Source of the DNA: Selaginella moellendorffii
Taxonomy: Eukaryota > Streptophyta > Lycopodiopsida > Selaginellales > Selaginellaceae
Direction of reading: 5' to 3'
Assembly: GCF_000143415.4 (NCBI RefSeq)
Contig: NW_003314319.1
Coordinates: forward strand, 1,197,376-1,261,375
Length of the DNA: 64,000 bases
Shown in pieces: positions 34,249-44,420 of this stretch. Both the position numbers and the translations under genes were made by a program. Position 1 is the stretch's first letter, and every line of letters starts with the position of its first letter. The notes below the pieces were generated by a model. The model searched no databases and was not told the DNA's origin. It saw only the letters and a program-made list of their open reading frames with translations.

Positions 34249-34270
34249 TCCCACTTTAACGAAATAGAGC
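34249..34270 (-). repeat. Right terminal inverted repeat of D1
   Basis: This is the exact inverted match of 24178-24199. The next base resumes family C interior. Confidence 0.9.
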
Positions 34271-36242
34271 TTTTCCCGAGTGTTCAAAGAGAGGGCTTTG
34301 AACGAAAGTCAATGATTGAGGACTTTCACGCTTATGCACGAACCATGTTACAGTGGCCGGATGACTTGCTAAGTGAGATTGGCAAGTCAGGGGGAACAAA
34401 TACCCTAGTTGAAAGTGCTAACTTCAAAAAGGGTGGCCCATGGGGCCAAGCATGGAGGAGTCCATGCATGATCACAGATATGTCAAGTGAGAGGACTTGG
34501 CAGTGTGGGGGAACTAGGTTCCTAAGCTATGATCTATAGTGCTCTTTAAAAAATAGGTTGGTGCACCGGCGTGGGGAGTCACGCCAGGCATCTTGTGTGA
34601 TGCCGTCCGTAGATGCATATACGGAGGTTGGGTTCGAGTCCCGACCCTCTAGTGCTTGGGTTCGAGTCCCAAATCACTAGGGCGTGGTGATGGTTTGGAA
34701 TATGAGGACACTCATATTTCGGTGGTCATGGACTCTCAGTGGGGAGACTGGTTTGGGCACACCGCCAAGCGAGGGATGCCTCGGAGTCGTGATGCACGGT
34801 TAGATTGCTTAGTGTGAAAGCTCGGCATATCTAACTTGAACGCTTTGGTGCAAGTGGCACCAAGGACGTGGTGAGTGAGATGGGGACACCTAATCTCAGT
34901 TGCTATGGACCCTTGGCCGGAAGGGCTGGCTTGGGCGCACCGCCAAGTGTGGGGGATGCCCCCGGGGTCGTAGTTAACAAGTTAAAGGTCTGGAAGACCT
35001 AGTACCTATTGGCAAACCTGTTAAGGTGCCGAGGTGAGATCACTAGGTGATCTTGTGGCTAAATAAGGATAAGGTCCTTGTTTGGGTTAAGGAATAAGGT
35101 TCCTAGTTCAAAGTGTTGATTTGAACTATTGATGATGGTGTGGCTTGGTCAAGGTGACCAAGTGGGAAAAGCACCTTAGGGAAATGAGTTATGTCATTGC
35201 GATGGCATAGTGTATCCAAGGAAAGTAATCTCTATAAGAGACCCATGGGAGGGTCACAAAGTTGGGCCGTGGATAGAGCCCACAGCAGAAGATGCTAAAA
35301 GAGACTTACTAGGGGTGAACACCCTAGTCTTGGCAAAGCAGAGCTTTTGCTATGGAATCAAAAGAATACCTCAAGGAGGGAGGTAGAGATTCGATGTTGC
35401 TTAGTGCAACAATCAATGGATAGGAGCAAAAGATGAGTGGCTAAGATAGGGCCGTGGAATCCCTTGGAAGGAATCCAAGTGACAAAGTTAGGCGAGGAAC
35501 ACTAATGTGTTGGACACTAACAAATTGCGGGGAAGGAAGTGTGTTTTCAAGGATGGATTCCGAATTGCTCCGATTTGGCAAAACTGGAAGCTCCAAGGGA
35601 GGGAGCGGTAAGGTAGCCAAATGATAGGGCCATGGACAGCCCTAGCACAAAGTATGATAAATGGAACTTAGTGCCCAAGGTGGCACGAAATAGAAGAGAG
35701 GATGATGGTGCCCTCAAGTAAATAATGAGCTTCCTAGGATGGGGGAAGTGGAGTTGCACAATTTGTGCAATGCAAGGTGTTGGAGACACCTAGGAAATTG
35801 ACTTCCAAAAGTCAAAAGAGTAAAAGTTCCAAGGTGCAAATGTTCAATAAATGGAAATTGAGACTACTCGAGAAGGAGTAGTGGGATTGACTTAGAGAAG
35901 GGTCTCTAAGAGGTTTAGCGAGAACTAAACCAATAAAAGGAGAGAACCACTACATGTGGTCCAATCAGTCTCTAAGTTGGAGAGACTACCCTCCTTAGAG
36001 GATAGGCAAGGCATGGTGAGCTTTTGGTGTCAAACCATTGAGGCATATGCAAAAGGCATGGTGAGCCTTCAATGTCAAACCAATGACGAATATGGAGAAG
36101 GCATGGTGAGCCTTCAATGTCAAACCATTGACAAATATTGGCTAGGTGCCAAGGATAGAAATGGTAACACATGCGAGTGTTACTTTACAAAATGGTTTAC
36201 CATTCGATGAGGACATCGAACTTCGTCTATGGGTGGTGGAGC
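34271..36242 (+). other. Interior of C', right part, non-coding
   Basis: It continues the family C interior after D1 and aligns to 12173-14040 (inverted). It has two T-arm-like motifs GGGTTCGAGTCCC at 34630 and 34658 and a 48-bp tandem repeat at 36007-36140. It ends in the purine-rich tract GGGTGGTGGAGC (36231-36242) directly before the 3' LTR. Confidence 0.7.
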
Positions 36243-36691
36243 TGTGAGACACAAAATCCCTAGGCCCCAAAGTGGAGCTGGAAGGGCGCCACGTGGTAGT
36301 GGCCGAAGCGAGAGCCAAACGAGCGTAACACGTTTGGACCAAAAGCTCCAACTTGAAAAGTCAAGAGCGGGAGTGGAACTCCCAACGAAGTGCTCGAGGA
36401 ACGAGCACGAAGCGAGCAAAAAGCGAGGCTCCAAAAAGGGACCCAAAAAGGACCAACACATGACACGTGGAAGTGTCCGAGATGGACTCGAGTTGGAGGC
36501 CGAGATGGAGTCCGAGATGGAGTCCGAGATGGAGTCCGAGATGGAGTCCGAGAAGGAATCCAAGGTGGACCCGAGATAGACCCGAAATGGAGTCCAAGAT
36601 GGAGTCCGAGATGGACCCGAGATGGAGTCCGAGATGGAGTCCGAGATGGACCCAAGATGGAGTCCGAAGTCGAGACCGAGACCGAGACCGG

Positions 36692-36747
<56 letters not shown>

Positions 36748-37849
36748 TCGGGACCGAGACCGAGACCGAGCCCGAGCCCGAGTCCGAGTCCGAGCCCGAG
36801 TCCGAGTCCGAGTCCGAGTCCGAGTCCGAGTCCGAGACCGAGTTCGAGTCTGAGAGGGTGAAAGCCCAAAGCGTTTGTCTCCCAGACCCTGGGGGGTTTG
36901 GTGAGCTCCAAAAGTATAGTAGGGGGAGGACTGCAGTAGAGCCAGTTTGGCCAGGAAAGGCCAGTTTGGCACAGGAAGGCCGGACCCAGTGTTGGGTGAT
37001 GAGCTGCCCACTGGGAAGTCCAAGACTAGAGTGAACACAAGCCGACAAGCGGGGTAGCTTGGTGAAGTGTTCAAGAGCCGGCTCTACTTCCCCCTTGAGA
37101 TCGACTGTCCGATGCTCCCAGTCCAAGTGTGGGTGGTACTACCTACTTGGATACCTGTCGTGGCTCAACGGAACCTCGCTCTAAGCCCATGGCTAGAGCA
37201 CCTAAAGGCGGAAGGCGAGGAGAGTACCCATGAGGCCCGCGTAGGGCCACGGTGTTCCGAAATGGTGTCCCAAAGTCCCAGACTGTGGAAAGGAAGAGGG
37301 GTAGCCCTCTGGTGGGGTGACCAAGGACACAGTCACACAGTGAGGAAGTCCTAGAGGATAGTGGGACTTAGTGGTTGGGCCGGTGGGCCTTGATCCAGTG
37401 GCAGTATTGGCGAACACAGCCAAGGACAAAAAGGGACTTGGTGGGGACCAGAACAGAGATATTGGGGAAGGCTATTCCCCATGTCTGTAGGCATCCTAAG
37501 GACGTTAAGGAGTGGATCTGGGATGATCCCTCATGGACAGATGACCCAGTCTTTGAGAGACGGGATGGGAATGCAGGTGGTGTTGGACCATTGGTGTGAC
37601 CAAGGTGAATAGGTATGGCCTCAGCGTAACGGGCCGATATGTCGGTGGTACCTTGGGGTATCAATCATGGGATCGGACACGTGGAGCACTTAGACCAAGT
37701 GCAAAGGTTGAGTGGCATGGATGCCATTCTCGGGGCTAGCAAGCCCCAAGTCCTAATTGGGACTTATGGATGTTGTGAATGAGACTCCTCCAAGTGGTCG
37801 GAGGTGTGGTTAAGTGACTAAAGTAAAATGGAAAAATTAGTCGCTTACA
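36243..37849 (+). repeat. 3' LTR of C'
   Basis: It starts TGTGAGACAC and ends CGCTTACA, 1607 bp, with the hexamer array at about 36660-36850. It is followed by the target duplication CATAT. Confidence 0.9.
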
Positions 37850-38391
37850 CATATGTCATAGGGGTGCAGAGTTCTATTAGTGCTTCACCATATAAACTGT
37901 TATATGGTCATGATCTAATATTACCAATGGAGCTGGGTTTACTATTGCAATTGCCACGAGCTACCGATGCTAGGTCGTGGGATCAGTATTTGATAAGTAT
38001 TCTTCCACTTCTCTGAGTAGAGTTTGCCGAACACTTAGGCTGCGTATAAGTGGGACAATAACAGCGCTACAACTCCCATCATCGTCCACTTGTGGAGTAC
38101 AAAGTGGATGATTTGGTGTTAATTTGTTTTCCCCATCTTACGGTACGTGGTTTATCTAAGGGGCTCCTTGCGCAGTGGAAAGGACCGTATCGGGTGTTGT
38201 GGCAAGTTGAACCACAAGTTTATGAAGTTCGGCATGACGTTTAGCAGGTTGATCCTCCAGAGATTATACATGTGCAGCGGTTGAAACGCTTTATACAAAG
38301 AGATCAGGAGCAGTTAATACCATTTATAGATCTACCAATGCCTCCTCCTGATGTTCCTCCAGATCCCAACCCGTCTACAAGAGAACCCTGA
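37850..38391 (+). pseudogene. int: B1 integrase C-terminal part
   Basis: It reads GVQSSISASPYKLLYGHDLI, then VDDLVLICFPHLTVRGLSKG and AQWKGPYRVLWQVE, the usual post-core region of Ty3/gypsy integrases with a GPY-like motif. It continues to PPPDVPPDPNPSTREP. Several stops break it. No chromodomain is visible. Confidence 0.7.
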
Positions 38392-38409
38392 TGGTCTTCC
38401 ATTATTCTA

Positions 38410-38423
38410 AGAGGAGGGGATGA
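38410..38423 (+). promoter_or_regulatory. B1 polypurine tract
   Basis: AAGAGGAGGGGATGA directly precedes the 3' LTR start TGTGAGGGCC. The same tract precedes the B2 LTR. Confidence 0.65.
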
Positions 38424-38599
38424 TGTGAGGGCCAAGTGTACAGCTATGATGCCATATACTAATATTAGCGTAGTGGGATTTTGGTAGCCGTCAGATTGAT
38501 TTCAATCCGGACCACTCGCTCCTGTATGTAAGTTAAGGTTTTTGGGTTAATTGATATGCATGTTTTTTGTATTCTCTTTCCATATTCCATGCACTCACA
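38424..38599 (+). repeat. B1 3' LTR, 176 bp
   Basis: It starts TGTGAGGGCCAAG and ends GCACTCACA. It matches B2 51225-51400 in inverted orientation with the same length. The following bases ATTTAGCAACTTTATT are identical beyond both LTRs, so both copies stem from one insertion. Confidence 0.85.
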
Positions 38600-38639
38600 A
38601 TTTAGCAACTTTATTATTATTAAAATGTTTATAAATGAT

Positions 38640-39206
38640 AAGTGATAACTGCGGAAGGCAGATCAAATCCACGGTTTGCATCTGAAGGATGATCATCGGT
38701 GTGAAGAAATCCCTACATGAATGGAACAGCATCATCAAGATCCCTTCCAAAGCAACCAGCAATATCACAAACCTTGTCAAAGTTACGGCTTGGGTTGCAA
38801 TAGAAACTTGCAGAGGAATCTCCACAGCAGCAGGAGCTTTGCGATCTTCTGCCGGTGTGAATCTCATCAGTCTAACCACGACCAAAACTCCACATTTCGG
38901 CAATCCAACAAAGCCTTTAGTGCGTGGCCATACAAATGAACAAACCATGGTATTATCTGGAGGATCATAATGTCAACGTAGTCAACTGCCTCGATACCTG
39001 AAGAGTAACAGTTCCAAGAAGAACCATCATTTTCTCGAAACGAAATGATGATGGATCCCTTTGCATTCCCGCTGCAAGCCAAATACCGGCTTGTGTAGAA
39101 CCAAGACCAATCCACCCGGGCTCTCCAAGTGACTACAAGATCAAGCTCGCTGTTCATGCCAGCTTCATACTCAAGTAAAAGAGAGCCTGAAGAGGAGGAG
39201 AGTAGT
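38640..39206 (-). pseudogene. PIGT: PIG-T (GPI transamidase subunit) fragment, first copy
   Basis: Minus-strand readings include ELDLVVTWRARVDWSWFYTS, GNAKGSIIISFRENDGSSWN and IIPWFVHLYGHALKAL. These resemble the Gpi16/PIG-T luminal region, in which a PWYxRLYxHTL-type motif is conserved. RLMRFTPAEDRKAPAAVEIP and VSIATQAVTLTRF follow. PIG-T is part of the ER complex that attaches GPI anchors to proteins. The frame changes after LDCRNVEFW, and only the C-terminal half is present. The intervening sequence found in the copy at 58384-59106 is absent. It abuts the B1 LTR. Confidence 0.65.
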
Positions 39207-39231
39207 ATCAAAAAGGCTTTTCATAGATGAT

Positions 39232-40328
39232 AGTGCCTCTCCTTGTCAAAGAATCTAAGATGCACTGGTTCTAGCATAAAAAATATGGAAGTAGAAATGT
39301 CGCATACACTTTGGGATTGCTTGTTGATCCTCTATCCCACCTCTTATTGGTTATGGACAAGATCAGGCTTTTTTCACATTAAAGCCTTACTTTCTTAATA
39401 ATGTTATGAAAGATCAGTAGTCCAGTGGTGCCTTGGTTCGAGCTATGCAAAAGAATATTTGTGATAGTTACTCATTTTATGCCCTAGATAGCAATTGAAA
39501 GTTCGTGGCATTTGGTGCGGTGACAACTGGGACGCTTCCAGATAGAACAGAAAGTGGTAGTTCTGCACCATCAAGCTCCTGCTGCTCTCACTAGCAATAA
39601 TCAAGAGGCACGAGAGATTTAGTTCTCCTGTGGCAGATCAATGCGGGGGTGATCCTAGGGAACTGTAATCACCCCTTTGGCGCTTGTCAAAAGCCTCGAC
39701 CACGCTCTGACAGTGAGGGTGGCGTCCTCCTTCGCATAAACCTTTCATGTAGACACCATGGAAGTCTGGCTAGTAAATATCCTTGATGCGTCTCAAGAAT
39801 CGGGGTGATTTTTGGGTGCTAAAATCGGGAGGAGTATCAAGCTCGGGCAGGACGGCAGTCTCTCCGAGAAAAAGCGGGCTTGTTTGATTCCCCCAAACCC
39901 ACCAGGCACATGGAGAACTTCGTCCACTTGAGCTGCCTGAGGATGGAATTGCCTGTTCGTGACAGGAATGGATGGTGAATGTGTGGCGTCGATGCTCCAA
40001 GCACAGCCCTGAACCTGGAAAGATCACACCGAAAGCTTACAAAGTCTACTTCTCTGGAAGTTCATACCTCTCAACCTTGGTCCCTGAAAACGTATCCCGC
40101 CGCCAGGGCGCCAAACACAAGGTCAGCGTCAAGAAAGCTACACTGCGAGGAGGAGGAGGAGCGACAGGAGGAGCGCCTGCGATCGATCATGTCTTGTCAA
40201 TGGAATCAGACGAGACAAGAGAATCAGCTGCCAGGGCTGAAGCCGCCGCTGCGCCGATAGGCCAGGAAATGGATTATCACAGCCGCCGCAGTCTCCAGCT
40301 TGCCCACGTCAATCTGCGCAAGGAACTA
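39232..40328. repeat. Duplicated segment, matches 56838-57925
   Basis: It is nearly identical to 56838-57925 in the same orientation. It contains overlapping readings on both strands (for example plus YKVYFSGSSYLSTLVPENVS, minus SSPCAWWVWGNQTSPLFLGE) that I cannot assign. Its first 390 bp recur inverted at 40329-40716. It may hold pieces of a host gene. Confidence 0.6.
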
Positions 40329-40716
40329 AATCTCTCGTGCCTCTTGATTATTGCTAGTGAGAGCAGCAGGAGTTTGATGGTGCAGAACTACCACTTTCTG
40401 TTCTATCTGGAAGCGTCCCAGTTGTCACCGCACCAAATGCCACGAACTTTCAATTGCTATCTAGGGCATAAAATGAGTAACTATCACAAATATTCTTTTG
40501 CATAGCTCGAACCAAGGCACCACTGGACTACTGATCTTTCATAACATTATTAAGAAAGGAAGGCTTTAATGTGAAAAAAGCCTGATCTTGTCCATAACCA
40601 ATAAGAGGTGGGATAGAGGATCAGCAAGCAATCCCAAAGTGTATGCGACATTTCTACTTCCATATTTTTTATGCTAGAACCAGTGCATCTTAGATTCTTT
40701 GACAAGGAGAGGCACT
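40329..40716. repeat. Inverted copy of 39232-39621
   Basis: This is the reverse complement of the first part of the preceding segment, from AAATCTCTCGTGCCTCTTG to GACAAGGAGAGGCAC. Together they form 390-bp inverted arms around about 700 bp. The sequence to its right (to about 41190) matches 56340-56830 inverted. Confidence 0.7.
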
Positions 40717-40809
40717 AAAATAGCATGGGCATCACTTTGGCCACATCAAGATAAAAAGTAATACTGTGTTGATCTCCAGAAAATTGAACACTAGTATCAG
40801 CAAGGCTTC

Positions 40810-41055
40810 TCATAGTTCTTGTATTTCTGGGACATGTGTATAGTGCCATTTATTAAGCTCAATGAGAATAGAATTAACACCTTTAGCCTCAGAGAATTTT
40901 ACATTGGTGATTCCACAATGGGTACTAGTATAGGCAAGTTTATCAATTGAACAAAATTTACTCAATTTCTTAGCATTCAAAATTGTTGAGTACATTGTCC
41001 TATTAAAAGGTGAGCCAAGAAATATATACTTATAGATGGTGTACGTCTTAGTCAA
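40810..41055 (-). pseudogene. Copia-like protease/pre-integrase fragment
   Basis: The minus reading YSTILNAKKLSKFCSID, then TNVKFSEAKGVNSILIELNK and HVPEIQEL, resembles the Ty1/copia stretch in which a GxGSIxL segment is followed by a VP...NLLS motif. A closely related and longer copy is at 56531-56803. No other copia domain is nearby. Confidence 0.4.
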
Positions 41056-41199
41056 GTATATGTTGTTAGTCCTAGTATTTGTGAATTTGAGATTTATAGC
41101 TTAATTCAACTGTTTCTTTTTAGATTATTCCATTTAAGGAGGTTTATTTATCCTATGCAAAGATTCCTCTTATTTGGCAAATAAACATTGTGCCTTCAA

Positions 41200-42580
41200 A
41201 ATGTTGAAAATGTGTGGTCTTGATATTGCACCAATTATGGATATACTATTTGGTTTCTATCCCCTTCCATTTGGAATCTGTGCTGTTGACAAGAGGTGGT
41301 AGCTCGAAGAAAATATTGTTGTAGAAGGCTAGAAATTCGCTCACAAGCCTATACAAAAACAAGTGCACGTTAAGTGAATTCGGCGCTGACACTAACATGA
41401 CTTCTCCACTTGAACTAAAAGAGGACGAGAGAATAATGACTAACTTTTGCTTCACATTCACTTTAGCTAGAGCACATTTGGGCACTTTGACTGAAGATCC
41501 AAAACTTTGAATTTCCTTTAACTTGGAATTCTGTAAATCCTATTGTTATCCACCCTTACTTACACTAGAAAGAAGAAACTCTGAGTATGCAACTATACTA
41601 GTGCTGTTGTGAATCACAACCTTTAAAGAAATAGAGCCAAGACAAAGATTAAAATGTTGACATAACAAACTTTTAGAAATAATATTCTAAGAGAATGAAA
41701 GAGGTGGGTGATCTCGAAAATGAAGAAGAAACCTCTCCATCCTTCTTAATAGATTTTAGAGTTTTCTCTCTTCATGCTTCTTGTAAAAATCTATAATGAA
41801 GCATAATTGAAATTTAAATAAAGCAATAAGAAAAATATCAACAATGTACAAAATGAATTTAAATTCTATAGCAAATTTAACATGTGCAAGTGTGACAATA
41901 TTAATATTACTGTTATCTATTATGATATCTGATGCATGTTATACACATAGATCCAAGGAAGGATTTTCAAGACGTGAAGTTTGATAGTTAATAATGATAC
42001 TAGTAATGATATTTTGCTATAGCATGTCAAACCAAGAGATCTAATTTGACTGTCAGTATACGTGATATGTCAAGTTGTCAAATTTTAAGTGGTAGATGAT
42101 AATAAATCTTGTTAAATCTTATTCTTCAATGACAGATTTGATTCGTAGTACAACTCAAGTTTTATCCATAATTGTGAACACTACTCAATGACATTTAAAG
42201 CACGTGCCTATTATTCAGGATCTAATACAACATAAAATAAATTTCTGGATGAGGATTCATCCATTCATAGATGGATATAGTACAACATATTTTAATGTGC
42301 CTTATTTATACTCTTTAAAGTTCTTGTAACGATTCCAAAATATGTACAAAATATTGATGAGAATGCATCCTTTGTAGATAATTTGTAAAAAAAAATCATA
42401 TCTCTAATAACAGAAATGTTGATAGGTGCTAGTTATATCATCATTAAAATATACAAAATAAAAAAGCATAATTCACATATAATAATAATGATAAGATAAA
42501 ATAAGATCGAAGATATTGTGATGGTTGAGATTTAGGTTATTTGGAATGAACAGCTGGGATGAAAGATGATTAGGATTATT
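41200..42580. other. AT-rich sequence without recognised genes
   Basis: It is low in GC, with many short runs and no open frame supported by any motif. No tRNA or known element was seen. Confidence 0.5.
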
Positions 42581-42589
42581 GCACCATAA

Positions 42590-42790
42590 GTGGAGCGCAC
42601 AAGAGATCGAGGGATTGAGTGGGAAGGAGATCGAGGGATTGAGCATGCAATAGATCGAGTGATTGAGCACATAAGAGATTGAGAGATTGAGCATGGAGCG
42701 CACGAGTGCGAGAGATTGAGTGTGGGAGAGTGCAAGAGATGGAGCGCACCAGTATGAACACGAGTTGAGATTGAGAGTGAGAGAGTGTGA
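42590..42790. repeat. Minisatellite with GAGATCGAGGGATTGAG units
   Basis: About seven imperfect copies of a 22-28-bp unit, roughly GAGATCGAGGGATTGAGCA, lie in tandem. They make serine/leucine-rich readings on the minus strand that have no other support as a protein. Confidence 0.7.
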
Positions 42791-42905
42791 GAAATCTAGC
42801 ATGATCGAGATATCGGGAGGGAAAGATGCCACCAAGGGTGAGTTTTGATTTGATTGCTTTCACTTCTATTTCTTTATTTTTGCTTGTTTCTTGATTGTTT
42901 CTTCA

Positions 42906-43047
42906 GGGCCAGCCACCTCAAGCACTTTGGCCACCCAAGGGGCCGAGGTTATTTGAATTACCTTAGCCCCTCGGGCAACCAAAGTGCTTGAGGTTAAGTC
43001 TGGGCCAGCCACCTCGGGCACTTTGGCTACCCAAGGGGCTGAGGTTA
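42906..43047. repeat. Alternating inverted repeats running into a gap
   Basis: CCTCAAGCACTTTGGCCACC is followed by its inverted form CAAAGTGCTTGAGG, and then a third, direct copy CCTCGGGCACTTTGGCTACC. The pattern runs up to the assembly gap, which the repeat may have caused. Confidence 0.7.
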
Positions 43048-43385
43048 NNNNNNNNNNNNNNNNNNNNNNNNNNNNNNNNNNNNNNNNNNNNNNNNNNNNN
43101 NNNNNNNNNNNNNNNNNNNNNNNNNNNNNNNNNNNNNNNNNNNNNNNNNNNNNNNNNNNNNNNNNNNNNNNNNNNNNNNNNNNNNNNNNNNNNNNNNNNN
43201 NNNNNNNNNNNNNNNNNNNNNNNNNNNNNNNNNNNNNNNNNNNNNNNNNNNNNNNNNNNNNNNNNNNNNNNNNNNNNNNNNNNNNNNNNNNNNNNNNNNN
43301 NNNNNNNNNNNNNNNNNNNNNNNNNNNNNNNNNNNNNNNNNNNNNNNNNNNNNNNNNNNNNNNNNNNNNNNNNNNNNNNNNNNNN
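43048..43385. other. Assembly gap (N)
   Basis: 338 unknown bases. Any reading across it is meaningless. Confidence 1.
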
Positions 43386-43530
43386 TTATTTAGTTTGACT
43401 AACAAAATTTTTCCTCGTTTAAAAAAGAAAAATTGTACCACACAAAAAGATTGTTGGAGCCAAGAAGACATGAAAAGTTCAATTCAACACTACTGACAAC
43501 ATCACAATTGACATATCCATTGGCACATTA

Positions 43531-44139
43531 ATGAAAACACATTTACTTAGAGATCCACTGCCTCCACCACCATCACCTCCACCATCACCACCTCCACCAT
43601 CACTATTGCCACTTCCACCACCACCATCACCACCTCCATCATCGCCATTGCTACCACCACTGCCACTATTGCCTCCACCTCCACCGCCACCACCACCAAC
43701 CCCCACCATCACCACTACTACCTCCACTTTACTCCTCACTAGCCCACCACCAGCACAAATCCCTGAAGTTGGGCAATCTAGTGGTGTTCACAATAGGGAA
43801 CCTAAAGTACAACTTGGAGCTCAAAGAGTTGTAGACCTTCCTGACAACGTGGTGGACAAGCACTTCCAAGAGATTGTTATGCGAACAAGGGAAAAAGCAG
43901 TTCACCAAATACTTGAGGCGCTCAAGTGGCTAGGCCCTTGTGACTTGATCAAAGAGATCCCCCTTTGTCGTTTGCAGCAGACAAACTTTGTTCGCACTAC
44001 ATCAAAGTATGTCAATTCGAATATATACAGCTTGTTCAAACAGAATGGCCATGCGATAAATATCAGTATGTTTCTAGTCTCGATTTGCAAGTTAGGAACA
44101 ATGGAGATCATTACTATCACACAGTTAGATTGTGAATAG
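43531..44139 (+). CDS. Proline-rich ORF of unknown function
   Basis: The first 65 residues come from a CCACCATCACCTCCACC-type repeat. The rest (VVDLPDNVVDKHFQEIVMRT, HQILEALKWLGPCDLIKEIP, LQQTNFVRTTSKYVNSNIY) has normal composition and could be an exon. No family was recognised. A solo family C LTR starts 280 bp downstream, and spliced-looking exons follow beyond it, so this may be a gene disrupted by that insertion. A relic is as likely as a working gene. Confidence 0.35.
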   Translation: MKTHLLRDPLPPPPSPPPSPPPPSLLPLPPPPSPPPSSPLLPPLPLLPPPPPPPPPTPTITTTTSTLLLTSPPPAQIPEVGQSSGVHNREPKVQLGAQRVVDLPDNVVDKHFQEIVMRTREKAVHQILEALKWLGPCDLIKEIPLCRLQQTNFVRTTSKYVNSNIYSLFKQNGHAINISMFLVSICKLGTMEIITITQLDCE

Positions 44140-44420
44140 CTGGGATTCTATTTAGAGGAGGAAATCCCTAAAATTTGATAACATGCTTATTAGACATCCT
44201 AAGGCTCAACAACTTCTGAGGACAATATTCTAAACTATTGATAGTAACCACTAATATAAGGCTTGGATGAAGTGTATCAAAGATCATTTTCTCAATGATC
44301 CCATCTACCATATCAACGTTCCAGTCGGCATGTCTATGCAAGGGGACCTTTGGATGTCAACAGACTTATCTTGTCTTGCCAAAAGATCAATGCGTAAGTT
44401 TTATAATTTTACCTCCAACT

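Larger units (their letters stand above)
24178..34270. mobile_element. Element D1: 10-kb TIR element with two divergent genes
   Basis: Perfect 22-bp terminal inverted repeats start GCTCTATTTCGTTAAAGTGG (24178-24199 and 34249-34270). The sequence outside joins into the uninterrupted interior of family C (compare 14030-14050). Against that unfilled site (AGTTCCCA), the left flank AGTTCCAT and right flank TTTTCCCG cover the same eight positions, so an 8-bp duplication that has since mutated is likely. Inside lie a leftward gene (about 24836-26690), a divergent intergenic region and a rightward multi-exon gene (about 29646-33830). A 22-bp palindrome recurs at least 15 times. I recognise no transposase. 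An 8-bp duplication is known for hAT, P and KDZ-type elements, but the termini match none I can name. A second copy begins at 61552. Confidence 0.85.
19959..37849 (+). mobile_element. Family C element C', with D1 inserted in its interior
   Basis: The 5' LTR is 19959-21980, the interior 21981-36242 (split by D1), and the 3' LTR 36243-37849. Flanks carry the target duplication CATAT (19954-19958 and 37850-37854), and B2 keeps a single CATAT at the matching place. The interior without D1 is about 4.2 kb and non-coding. It matches C but is longer, mainly at about 22640-23300. Confidence 0.88.
9422..38599 (+). mobile_element. Element B1: old Ty3/gypsy element with nested insertions
   Basis: Three separated pieces, 9422-10421, 17314-19958 and 37850-38599, join without loss when two family C elements are removed. 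Together they match element B2 (51225-55584, opposite strand) end to end. The joined element reads LTR remnant, gag with CCHC knuckle, protease, RT, RNase H, integrase, polypurine tract and a 176-bp LTR. No chromodomain is seen. Frameshifts and stops occur throughout. The insertions have clean 5-bp target duplications (AAGGG and CATAT), and B2 preserves the unfilled sites, which fixes the order of events. Confidence 0.88.

Noticed and set aside
24178-34270. Element D as CACTA or a typical hAT element
   Set aside because: The ends do not begin CACTA or CAGGG, and no zinc-finger BED, hATC or CACTA transposase motif was seen. Only the inferred 8-bp duplication would fit hAT.
42866-43496. Open readings crossing the N gap
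   Set aside because: They consist mostly of unknown residues, so nothing can be claimed.
43531-43735. Glycine-rich minus-strand protein (43479-43739)
   Set aside because: It is the complement of the CCACCA-type simple repeat and has no independent support.
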